Assembly (NCBI GenBank): GCA_020831965.1
Contig: JAFIFP010000009.1
Coordinates: 496,001 to 560,000 of the forward strand
Length of the DNA stretch: 64,000 nucleotides
Direction: 5' to 3'
Origin: Idiomarina sp.
Lineage (GTDB): Bacteria > Pseudomonadota > Gammaproteobacteria > Enterobacterales > Alteromonadaceae
How positions within the stretch are numbered: the first letter of the stretch is position 1; every line of letters begins with the position of its first letter. Below the pieces are notes generated by a model that saw only the letters and a list, made by a program, of their open reading frames with translations, was not told the origin of the DNA and did no database searches. The translations under genes were made by a program, and so were the position numbers. Positions 57,019 to 64,000 of this stretch are shown in pieces.

Positions 57019-57953
57019 GGCAAGCGCTCCGCAACTCGGAGCACCGAGCTTCTGCAGCGCGGATTCTCCTGCACTTCCGCCGCGCTTGGTTTAATGGCTT
57101 TGCCAATAGGCACTAGGGTTCGTTCATCAGCAATTTGGTCGTCACGTAATGGCAACCCTGGCGGTAACTGTTTGCGCGTGCTTTGCGCTCGAATAAATTG
57201 TTTGGCCAACCGATCTTCAAGGCTATGAAAACTAATGATGGCCAAACGTCCACCGGGTTGCAGCGCATCAACGGCTGCGGCAAGCGCCAATTCAGCCTCT
57301 TCGAGCTCGCGATTAATGAAAATACGAATCGCCTGAAACACGCGTGTCGCTGGATGCTTATGTTTCTCTCGCGATGGACTGACTTTTTGAATCAATTGCG
57401 CAAGCTGAGATGTGCGGGTGAGTCCACCTTGTTCACGCTGTTCGATAATGGTGCGGGCAATCCGCCCCGCATAACGTTCTTCGCCATAGGTACGAAATAC
57501 ATGAGCCATCTCATCCAATGAGGCGTGCGCCAGCCATTCAGCAGCAGATTCGCCTTGCTCAGGATTCATACGCATATCGAGCGGCCCGTCGTTCATAAAA
57601 CTAAAGCCGCGGGTGGCGTCATCCAATTGTGGGGAGGAGACACCGAGATCGAAGAGGATACCGGCAACCCGACCCTCTAGTTGACGTTCCGCGACAATGT
57701 GGGGAAGCGCGGAGAATGAAGTGTGGATAAATTCAAAACGTGGATCATCGGCAAGCTCTAGAGCGGCTTGCGCAGCAGTAGGATCACGGTCAAACGCGAT
57801 TAAACGGCCCTCAGGACCAAGTTGTTGAAGAATGGCACGACTGTGTCCGCCTCGCCCAAAAGTGGCGTCAATATAGAGTTGGTCTGGCTTAATCGCCAGC
57901 CCCTCGATTGACTCTGTGAGCAAAACTGAAATATGTTGCATCGCCTGCGCCAT
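57015..57953 (-). CDS. rsmH: 16S rRNA (cytosine-1402-N4) methyltransferase
   Basis: S-adenosylmethionine-dependent methyltransferase of 312 residues acting on C1402 in the ribosomal P site. Typical motifs are [21 protein letters not shown]-x-A, and [11 protein letters not shown], and the C-terminal [13 protein letters not shown]. The first ATG overlaps the mraZ stop (TAATG); a second ATG lies four codons later. Confidence 0.97.
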   Translation of the reverse strand: MAQAMQHISVLLTESIEGLAIKPDQLYIDATFGRGGHSRAILQQLGPEGRLIAFDRDPTAAQAALELADDPRFEFIHTSFSALPHIVAERQLEGRVAGILFDLGVSSPQLDDATRGFSFMNDGPLDMRMNPEQGESAAEWLAHASLDEMAHVFRTYGEERYAGRIARTIIEQREQGGLTRTSQLAQLIQKVSPSREKHKHPATRVFQAIRIFINRELEEAELALAAAVDALQPGGRLAIISFHSLEDRLAKQFIRAQSTRKQLPPGLPLRDDQIADERTLVPIGKAIKPSAAEVQENPRCRSSVLRVAERLP

Positions 57954-58411
57954 TAGAGTGAAAAGTCTTGTAATCTTTCACTTAACACCATGTCGTCTGC
58001 TTGTTCCGCAGCAATATCTGCTGCGATTTGATCGTGCCAGGCCTGCTCGTCCCAGATTTCGAATTTATTCAGCTGACCCACAAGCATCAGCTTTTTATTC
58101 AGTTGGACGTGCTGACGCAGAGTCGAGGCGAGTAGGACACGACCGTTCTTGTCCATATCGCAATCATCTGCGTAACCAAGCAAGAGTCGCTGCATCCGAC
58201 GCTCTTGTGGGTTGGTACTTGAAAAGCTGGCGAGTTTCTTCTCGATCACCTGCCACTCGGGAAGCGGATACAGCAAAAGGCACGGTTGCTTAGTATCAAT
58301 CGTGCATATTAATTTGCCTTCACAGTCTGCGAGCAACGTACTACGGTACCGGGCAGGTATCGCGATACGCCCTTTGTCGTCCAGACTGATTGCATTAGCT
58401 CCACGAAACAT
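57953..58411 (-). CDS. mraZ: Transcriptional regulator MraZ
   Basis: First gene of the dcw operon, 152 residues when started at M-F-R-G-A-N (58411), the same length as E. coli MraZ. It has two SpoVT/AbrB-like domains, each with D-x-K-G-R (D-D-K-G-R-I and M-D-K-N-G-R-V). MraZ represses its own promoter by binding repeats, and matching repeats are found at 58441-58464. An ATG three codons upstream (58420) is possible but less like the family. Confidence 0.96.
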   Translation of the reverse strand: MFRGANAISLDDKGRIAIPARYRSTLLADCEGKLICTIDTKQPCLLLYPLPEWQVIEKKLASFSSTNPQERRMQRLLLGYADDCDMDKNGRVLLASTLRQHVQLNKKLMLVGQLNKFEIWDEQAWHDQIAADIAAEQADDMVLSERLQDFSL

Positions 58412-58440
58412 AGTGATCATTCTCGGGATCGACGGGCGAT

Positions 58441-58464
58441 CCACTTTTCTCCACTTTTCCCCAC
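58441..58464 (-). promoter_or_regulatory. MraZ box: three 10-bp spaced direct repeats
   Basis: On the minus strand GTGGGGAAAA, GTGGAGAAAA and GTGGATCG follow each other with an exact 10-bp period. This matches the known MraZ target of TGGG-type repeats spaced by 5 bases. It lies right after the promoter, over the likely transcription start, and 29 bp from the mraZ start. Confidence 0.88.
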
Positions 58465-58472
58465 AATGATAC

Positions 58473-58502
58473 AGTCTAGGTGCCCAGAAGATCCCCTGTC
58501 AA
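58473..58502 (-). promoter_or_regulatory. mra promoter (dcw operon)
   Basis: A perfect TTGACA -35 and a TAGACT -10 with an 18-bp spacer on the minus strand place the start near 58466, at the first MraZ repeat. The remaining gap to 58692 has no further clear feature. Confidence 0.75.
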
Positions 58503-58692
58503 GAAAAAAACGGGATGATTCACCACTATCTGAGGCCTTATTTTGTAAGGGATCAGCAAATTTATGATTCACCGTGGAAAATTGTGGATCGCACTATGAG
58601 ATTTGACGGTTAGAGAAAACCGCTTGGAGGGTATACGCACCGCCGTATTATGGCTAGACTTGAGATCAATTTGTTCTTCCAAGGCCTAACCT

Positions 58693-60882
58693 GTGTTCAA
58701 GACCTGGAGCATTATTTTTGCCTTAGCTATTTTTATTACGGGGCAAATACTCGTCACTCGCTTTGTCGCATCTGAACAGCAACGTGATTTAGAACAGCTG
58801 CGTTTTACCTCGTTACAAGAACTTGCCACCCTTCGCGCCCGACTCGAAGGCTTAGTGAACGCCAACTTAATGAGCATGCGCGGCCTGCGTGCATAATTTG
58901 TCTTGAACCCCGAACTTGATGCCGAGCGTTTTCGTCGTCTCAGTGAAGAACTGATTTCCGACGACCTGCATGTTCGTCATGTGGCCGTAGCGCCCAATCT
59001 GGTCATCAAACACATTTATCCGCTTGCTGGCAACGAAGGAGCGATCGGCCTAGATTACCGCACAACTCCCGATCAATACGCATCAATCGCAGCGGCAATC
59101 AATGCCCAAGACATCGTGATTAACGGCCCCCTAGAACTGGTACAAGGAGGGCAAGCCATGATCGCTCGACTGCCAGTCTTTAGTGAAGAAGGGCAGTTAT
59201 GGGGGATTATTTCTCAAGTCATTGACCATCGTAGCCTGTTAGAGGATGCAGGCCTGTTTGGTACCGATGCAAGCACATCACAGCGATTACAGTTTAGCTT
59301 GCGCGGTGCAAATGGTACGGGGCTTTCCGGCCCGGTTATTTTCGGAAACCCAATGATCTGGGAGCAACAACCTGTCACCGCGAGCGTAAACTTGCCGGTT
59401 GGCGAATGGGTACTCGCGGCAGCCCCGCCTCGTGGTGAGTGGGAACCGCCCATGTACTCCTACTATTGGCTCTGGTCGCTCGGCACCTTGCTATCCCTCG
59501 CCATTAGCCTGCTTATTTTTAATCTACTCACCAGCTATCGTCGACTAAAGCATGCCTTTGCCACTATTAGCCATCAAGCACGATTTGATCTTCTGACAGG
59601 ATTACCCAACCGCGCTTCGTTTATGCACTACTTGCGCGACCAAATTGAACATTGCCAGCGCAAACAGGGCAAGTTCGCGATTCTCTTTATCGACCTCGAT
59701 CATTTTAAAGAGATCAATGACTCTCTCGGGCATGAAGCTGGTGATGAATTATTGCTAGAAGCTGGGCATCGAATTCAATCAAGTTTACGCGCCGACGATA
59801 TTGTCGCCCGTTTCGGGGGTGATGAGTTCGTGGTTTTGTTGCGCGACCTCGCTGACCCCCTCGACGCCGAATTCCTCGCAGATAAGATTCTCGGTAAATT
59901 ACAGCCGCAGTTTGTCGTGGCGGGGCATGATGTTGCGATTCAAGGATCAATTGGCATTGCGGTGTTTCCCGAGGACGGCGTCAATCCGAGTGACTTAATC
60001 AAACACGCTGATCTTGCGATGTATGCCGCCAAAGCAGCAGGTCGTGGCACGAGCTATTTCTATAATGACTCACTGCGCAACGAGGCAGAGGCTCACATTC
60101 AGCTTCATCATGAGATACAGCGCGGGCTCCAAGCGAATCAGTTTAGCGTTTACTATCAACCAGTCATCGATGCAGCGACACGATCGTTGATCAGTGTCGA
60201 AGCTTTAGTTCGCTGGAATCACCCAGAATACGGTGTGATTAGCCCGGTTCATTTCGTACCCGTCGCCGAAAAAAGCGGAACTATCCGAGAACTCGGTGCC
60301 TTTGTATTGGCGCAAGCTTGTCGCGATTATCACGCCTTCGAAGCCGCCGGGTTGCCAACTCGGATTTCTATCAATCGCTCGCCACGGGAATTTAACGACC
60401 CTAAGGCGAGCCAACATTGGCTCGACCAAATCGATTCTGCGCAGGTTCCACGCGAATCCATTATTTTCGAAATTACCGAGTCTTTGCTTATGCCCGATCG
60501 TGAGCGGCAGCATCAAATGCTGAGGAAGCTCTCAGATACCGGGGTGCGGTTATCTATTGATGATTTCGGTACAGGTTATTCGTCGGTAACCTATCTGCGG
60601 CGGTTTCCTGTCAGTCAAATTAAGATCGACCGTGCATTTTTGCATGGCTTGCCTGAAAACCAACAGCAAACCGCGTTAGTCAAAGCGCTCATTGAAATGG
60701 CCCAAGCATTGAATTTGGAAGTTGTTGCTGAAGGCGTAGAAACTGAAACTCAAGCCAATGCATTAACGGCTATGGGGTGTGACCTGCTACAAGGTTATTA
60801 CTTCTCGCCACCCATTCCAGCGAATGAACTCATTGCGTGGCATGCGAAGTTCGCAAAAAGCAAAGCGCCCAACACGCGCTAG
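58693..60882 (+). pseudogene. CHASE-GGDEF-EAL c-di-GMP protein gene interrupted by an in-frame TAA
   Basis: Reading from the GTG at 58693 gives a membrane anchor (residues 5-25) and the start of a CHASE-type sensor, ending G-L-R-A at a TAA stop (58894-58896). The same frame then continues with F-V-L-N-P-E-L-D-A-E-R-F-R, the normal continuation of CHASE after the R-A-(Y/F) position. The intact gene would encode 729 residues. A TAT or TAC to TAA change is the simplest cause. No ribosome-binding site precedes the next start, so the enzymatic half is probably not made unless the stop is read through. A sequencing error is the other option. Confidence 0.8.
58903..60882 (+). CDS. Downstream open frame of the interrupted gene: rest of CHASE, GGDEF and EAL domains
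   Basis: This 659-residue frame starts at a TTG only 6 bases after the TAA. It holds the remainder of the periplasmic sensor, a membrane helix (about 189-210), a GGDEF domain (F-G-G-D-E-F, with the inhibitory R-A-D-D five residues before) and an EAL domain (V-E-A-L-V-R-W). D-D-F-G-T-G-Y-S-S and E-x-E-T (E-G-V-E-T-E) are intact. A usual N-L-S in the EAL domain reads N-R-S. Both enzymatic cores look functional by sequence, so the interruption is recent or bypassed. Translation from this TTG lacks a ribosome-binding site. Confidence 0.7.
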   Translation: MNPELDAERFRRLSEELISDDLHVRHVAVAPNLVIKHIYPLAGNEGAIGLDYRTTPDQYASIAAAINAQDIVINGPLELVQGGQAMIARLPVFSEEGQLWGIISQVIDHRSLLEDAGLFGTDASTSQRLQFSLRGANGTGLSGPVIFGNPMIWEQQPVTASVNLPVGEWVLAAAPPRGEWEPPMYSYYWLWSLGTLLSLAISLLIFNLLTSYRRLKHAFATISHQARFDLLTGLPNRASFMHYLRDQIEHCQRKQGKFAILFIDLDHFKEINDSLGHEAGDELLLEAGHRIQSSLRADDIVARFGGDEFVVLLRDLADPLDAEFLADKILGKLQPQFVVAGHDVAIQGSIGIAVFPEDGVNPSDLIKHADLAMYAAKAAGRGTSYFYNDSLRNEAEAHIQLHHEIQRGLQANQFSVYYQPVIDAATRSLISVEALVRWNHPEYGVISPVHFVPVAEKSGTIRELGAFVLAQACRDYHAFEAAGLPTRISINRSPREFNDPKASQHWLDQIDSAQVPRESIIFEITESLLMPDRERQHQMLRKLSDTGVRLSIDDFGTGYSSVTYLRRFPVSQIKIDRAFLHGLPENQQQTALVKALIEMAQALNLEVVAEGVETETQANALTAMGCDLLQGYYFSPPIPANELIAWHAKFAKSKAPNTR

Positions 60883-60910
60883 CTGACGAAGGACATCAGC
60901 AAGAAAAAGG

Positions 60911-61291
<381 letters not shown>

Positions 61292-61298
61292 GGCGCGG

Positions 61299-61327
61299 AG
61301 TATACACCGAAGCGCGGCGGCTGTCGC
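61299..61327 (-). promoter_or_regulatory. rnpB promoter
   Basis: GCGACA and TATACT hexamers are separated by 17 bp on the minus strand, 7 bp before the predicted 5' end. The region between -10 and +1 is GC-rich (CCGCGCC), as in stringently controlled stable-RNA promoters. It begins right after the rsmI stop. Confidence 0.75.
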
Positions 61328-61328
61328 C

Positions 61329-62171
61329 TCAGCTCTGTTGTTGTGTTGCTAAATAAGCCTTATACAAATCATTCGCGCGAAGTTGATAATGCTCCGCAAC
61401 AATTTTAGCGGCTTTCTTTGGGGGTAACTCAGTGGTGAGTCGCGACAGCAACTGGCTTGCTTCATGTGGAATTGCGTCAGTGGCCGCAGGCGCGCCAGCA
61501 ATCAATAATACAATTTCACCTCGTTGTTGATTGCTATCCGCTTCAACTTGCGCAAGTACCTCGGCAACTGGGCCAGTCAAATACGTTTCAAACTGCTTGG
61601 TAATTTCTCGCGCCATCACAACTTCGCACTCTTTGCCGAAAATTTTCATGACCGCTTTGAGGGTACTCAAGATGCGTCGAGGCGCTTCATAAAACACCAG
61701 TGTTCCGCGCTCAGAAACACAGTCTTCTAGAGCGGTTTCGCGGGCTTGTTCCTTAGCGGGTAAGAAGCCGCAAAACACAAAGCGGTCGGTCGGTAGACCC
61801 GATGCAGACAACGCAGTAATCGCGGCACATGCACCAGGCAAAGCAACAACTTGGACCCCTGCCTGACGACATGCGCGTACTAGTGGAAAACCCGGATCAC
61901 TAATCAACGGGGTGCCCGCGTCGCTAATCAAGGCGATTTTTTTGCCTGCAAGCAGCTGTGTCACCAGTCCCTCCGCCTTTTGCCGTTCATTGTGCTCATG
62001 AATGGCCATCAGCGGAGTATTAATTCCTAAATGGTCCATCAACACACGGGAATGGCGGGTGTCTTCAGCGGCCACTACATCAACTTCAGCTAACACCTGT
62101 TGTGCGCGTACCGTAATGTCTCCCAAATGCCCAATTGGGGTCGGGACAATATATAAAATTCCGGTATTCAT
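61329..62171 (-). CDS. rsmI: 16S rRNA (cytidine-1402-2'-O) methyltransferase
   Basis: S-adenosylmethionine methyltransferase of 280 residues acting on the same C1402 that RsmH modifies. The start at 62171 follows AAGGA; the open frame further upstream would cross the divergent lpoA start and is rejected. P-T-P-I-G-H-L-G-D-I-T, A-E-D-T-R-H-S, S-D-A-G-T-P-L-I-S-D-P-G and the C-terminal K-A-A-K-I-V-A tail identify RsmI. Divergence from lpoA is conserved with E. coli. Confidence 0.96.
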   Translation of the reverse strand: MNTGILYIVPTPIGHLGDITVRAQQVLAEVDVVAAEDTRHSRVLMDHLGINTPLMAIHEHNERQKAEGLVTQLLAGKKIALISDAGTPLISDPGFPLVRACRQAGVQVVALPGACAAITALSASGLPTDRFVFCGFLPAKEQARETALEDCVSERGTLVFYEAPRRILSTLKAVMKIFGKECEVVMAREITKQFETYLTGPVAEVLAQVEADSNQQRGEIVLLIAGAPAATDAIPHEASQLLSRLTTELPPKKAAKIVAEHYQLRANDLYKAYLATQQQS

Positions 62172-62184
62172 ACGCGGTCCTTGT

Positions 62185-62213
62185 TTGTCTGCATGCGCCT
62201 GGCAGTTTATAGT
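62185..62213 (+). promoter_or_regulatory. lpoA promoter
   Basis: TTGTCT and TATAGT hexamers with a 17-bp spacer lie in the 74-bp divergent gap between rsmI and lpoA, with a start near 62220 and the GTG start of lpoA at 62246. Confidence 0.6.
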
Positions 62214-62245
62214 ATGCGCAGGCTGAAAACGAAGAGATAAGCATT

Positions 62246-64000
62246 GTGCCAAAGAAGCTGTTGTTATGCATCGCACTATTCGCGTTAGCTGGCTGTGGAA
62301 CAACTCCGCCAGCCACTGACACGCAAACTCCGACTCAGATAGACGAGTCGGATCGAGAGCCGGAGGTTTATGAGCCGACGGCAGAAGAATGGTTGCAAGC
62401 CGCCCGAGAAGCAACTCGGGGGCACGATATTCAGCTTAATTTACTGCGCGCCGCGACTGCATTCCTAGATGACGACAGACCCAATCATGCGGGTGCCGTA
62501 CTCATTCATATTAATTCTCAGCAATTGCGACCTGAAGATATTGCGCGACTGCGTCTTCAACGCGCTCGTTTCTATGCCACGTTGGCCGACTGGCGCAATG
62601 TGCGCGAACAACTGCAAGGTGTCGAGCAACAACTGACCAGCCGACTTGAGCGGGTCAATGCCATGCAACTGAATTACCAAGCGCTCGCGGCGCACAATGA
62701 ACATTTTGCCGCAGGCACGCAACTGATTCGACTTGAACCTTACTTGGCCGGTGAGGAACTAACCGACGAAATTTGGGAACACTTACGCCGCGTTCCTGCC
62801 GATATTTGGCGCAGCCCGCCACGGGAATCTGATCCCAACGTACGCGGCTGGTATCACTTGCTATCGCGTCTTACTGAAGTGTTAGATCAACGCGGTTCAG
62901 TGGCAAATACGCTAGAACAATGGCAACGAGATTTCCCGCGACACAACGCGCAACGAATTGCTAATGAGCTGCTGTCTGACTCTCGCATTGCTGCAACACC
63001 GCGGCAAGTAGCTGTTTTATTGCCACTTACAGGTCAGTTCGCGAACCAAGGTGAAGCGGTGTATCACGGTATTCTAGCGGCGTTGACCGAGCAAGGTGAA
63101 GAAGATGTGCGCTTTATCGATACGAGCCAATTCGAGATGGATGCCATCGCAGACATGCTCGCTCAAGACGGCACCGAAGTTGTCATTGGTCCGCTTGATC
63201 GCGCTACGGTCGATCGCTTTAATCGCATTGAAGACCGCCCCTGGCTGCAGCTTGGATTAAATCATCCACCTCAAGAAAGGTTACATCCGCGGAGTAGTTT
63301 CTTCGCCCTCGACATCGCGGCCGAAACGCGTGCTGCGGCAGAGGCCATGCATGCGCGCGGACATCGTGGCATTTTGCTATTAGGCCCTGACACCAATCGA
63401 GGCCGTCAGCTGTCGCAGATTTTCACCCGCTATTGGCACGAGCACTTCCCTCCCGCAGAGATCCGTACCGGTTATTACAGTGCCAGTAATGAAATGCGTG
63501 ACCTCGTGCGCGAACGTCTCCATGTACAAGCAAGCGAAGCTCGCAAAGATGCCCTAGAAGCACTTTTCGACAACATCACACTCGAGCAAGAATTCCGAAG
63601 CCGCCAAGATATCGATGCCATTTATCTGCTCGGCGACGGCAGCCAAGCGCGCTTACTTAAGCCATTTATTGACGTGAGTATTAGTGCCTTTGGGCAGCCG
63701 ATCCCTGTCTATGCGAATTCCACTGTGAATGAGCAAATCGCCGCACAAGGCGAGCGCGACTTAGATGGCGTTCGGCTACTTGATGCGCCATGGTTGTTGC
63801 CAGGTCACGAGCGTCAGGACATCCGCGAGCAACTTAATCAGCTACTTCGAGGCTGGAATAGAGACCAGCAGCGGTTAACTGCGATGGGCTATGACAGTAT
63901 TCGTTTGGCACCTCGTCTTGCGCTGATGCAGCATTTGAACGGCTACAGTTATTCTGGTTTAAGTGGTCAATTGCGGATTGAGAACGAATTGCTGGTACGC
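62246..64000 (+). CDS. lpoA: Outer-membrane lipoprotein LpoA, activator of PBP1A (partial)
   Basis: The gene opens at a GTG behind AAGAGATAAG and stays open for 585 codons to the window edge without a stop. The signal sequence ends in lipobox A-L-A-G-C with Cys at residue 17. A helical TPR-like N-terminal half is followed from about residue 252 by a periplasmic-binding-protein-like domain starting V-A-V-L-L-P-L-T-G-Q-F-A, as in LpoA. The visible end reads S-G-L-S-G-Q-L-R-I, close to the expected C-terminus, so only a few residues should be missing. LpoA stimulates the synthase PBP1A (MrcA) from the outer membrane. Pairing with rsmI is conserved in gammaproteobacteria. Confidence 0.92.
   Translation, partial: MPKKLLLCIALFALAGCGTTPPATDTQTPTQIDESDREPEVYEPTAEEWLQAAREATRGHDIQLNLLRAATAFLDDDRPNHAGAVLIHINSQQLRPEDIARLRLQRARFYATLADWRNVREQLQGVEQQLTSRLERVNAMQLNYQALAAHNEHFAAGTQLIRLEPYLAGEELTDEIWEHLRRVPADIWRSPPRESDPNVRGWYHLLSRLTEVLDQRGSVANTLEQWQRDFPRHNAQRIANELLSDSRIAATPRQVAVLLPLTGQFANQGEAVYHGILAALTEQGEEDVRFIDTSQFEMDAIADMLAQDGTEVVIGPLDRATVDRFNRIEDRPWLQLGLNHPPQERLHPRSSFFALDIAAETRAAAEAMHARGHRGILLLGPDTNRGRQLSQIFTRYWHEHFPPAEIRTGYYSASNEMRDLVRERLHVQASEARKDALEALFDNITLEQEFRSRQDIDAIYLLGDGSQARLLKPFIDVSISAFGQPIPVYANSTVNEQIAAQGERDLDGVRLLDAPWLLPGHERQDIREQLNQLLRGWNRDQQRLTAMGYDSIRLAPRLALMQHLNGYSYSGLSGQLRIENELLVR

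Noticed and set aside
61329-62414. Extended rsmI start at 62414
   Set aside because: The extra 81 residues lie antisense to the lpoA coding start, and the start at 62171 has a good ribosome-binding site and fits the family length.

Overview
The window reads as a continuous chromosomal segment of a marine-type gammaproteobacterium, most likely Alteromonadales and possibly Idiomarinaceae. The family is inferred from gene content and protein style; no search was run. Gene density is high, most genes are on the minus strand, and many neighbours overlap by 1 to 14 bases. I saw no tRNA, CRISPR array, insertion sequence or prophage.

Layout. 1-184 is the start of an alkyltransferase-like gene cut by the window edge. 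286-8324 is a copper/silver-type efflux operon: a Cys-rich exported protein, an outer-membrane factor, an adaptor with metal-binding domains, a CusA-like RND pump and a small DUF2231-like membrane protein, all behind a clear sigma70-like promoter. Facing it, 8454-12202 holds a large zinc metalloprotease and a divergent Nramp-like transporter. 12199-16706 holds a metallo-beta-lactamase-fold lipoprotein, a DUF1428 protein, an M13 peptidase lipoprotein and ribA. 16810-21315 holds two membrane c-di-GMP enzymes. 21316-21698 is the only long gene-free stretch apart from rnpB, and it contains a large imperfect inverted-repeat element.

From 21699 to 58411 the order closely follows the E. coli minute 2-3 region: lpdA-aceF-aceE-pdhR, ampE-ampD, nadC, pilA-pilB-pilC, coaE, yacG, mutT, secA, lpxC, then the complete division and cell-wall (dcw) cluster ftsZ-ftsA-ftsQ-ddl-murC-murG-ftsW-murD-mraY-murF-murE-ftsI-ftsL-rsmH-mraZ. 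Differences from E. coli are pilD placed before coaE, no zapD between coaE and yacG, no secM before secA, and an M23 peptidase plus a DUF721/DciA gene between secA and lpxC. A mraZ promoter with three 10-bp spaced MraZ boxes begins the dcw operon. A PdhR operator precedes pdhR.

58693-60882 is a CHASE-GGDEF-EAL gene broken by one in-frame TAA. The right end carries RNase P RNA (rnpB), rsmI and, divergently, lpoA, which runs off the window.

The segment combines central metabolism (pyruvate dehydrogenase, NAD, riboflavin, CoA), envelope building (dcw, lpxC, lpoA, ampD, M23), secretion and type IV pili, c-di-GMP signalling and metal handling. The least ordinary items are the inverted-repeat element, the broken c-di-GMP gene, the reduced PilB, the Nramp-like protein with a changed metal site, the enlarged CusA, and short repeats at the yacG and lpxC control regions.
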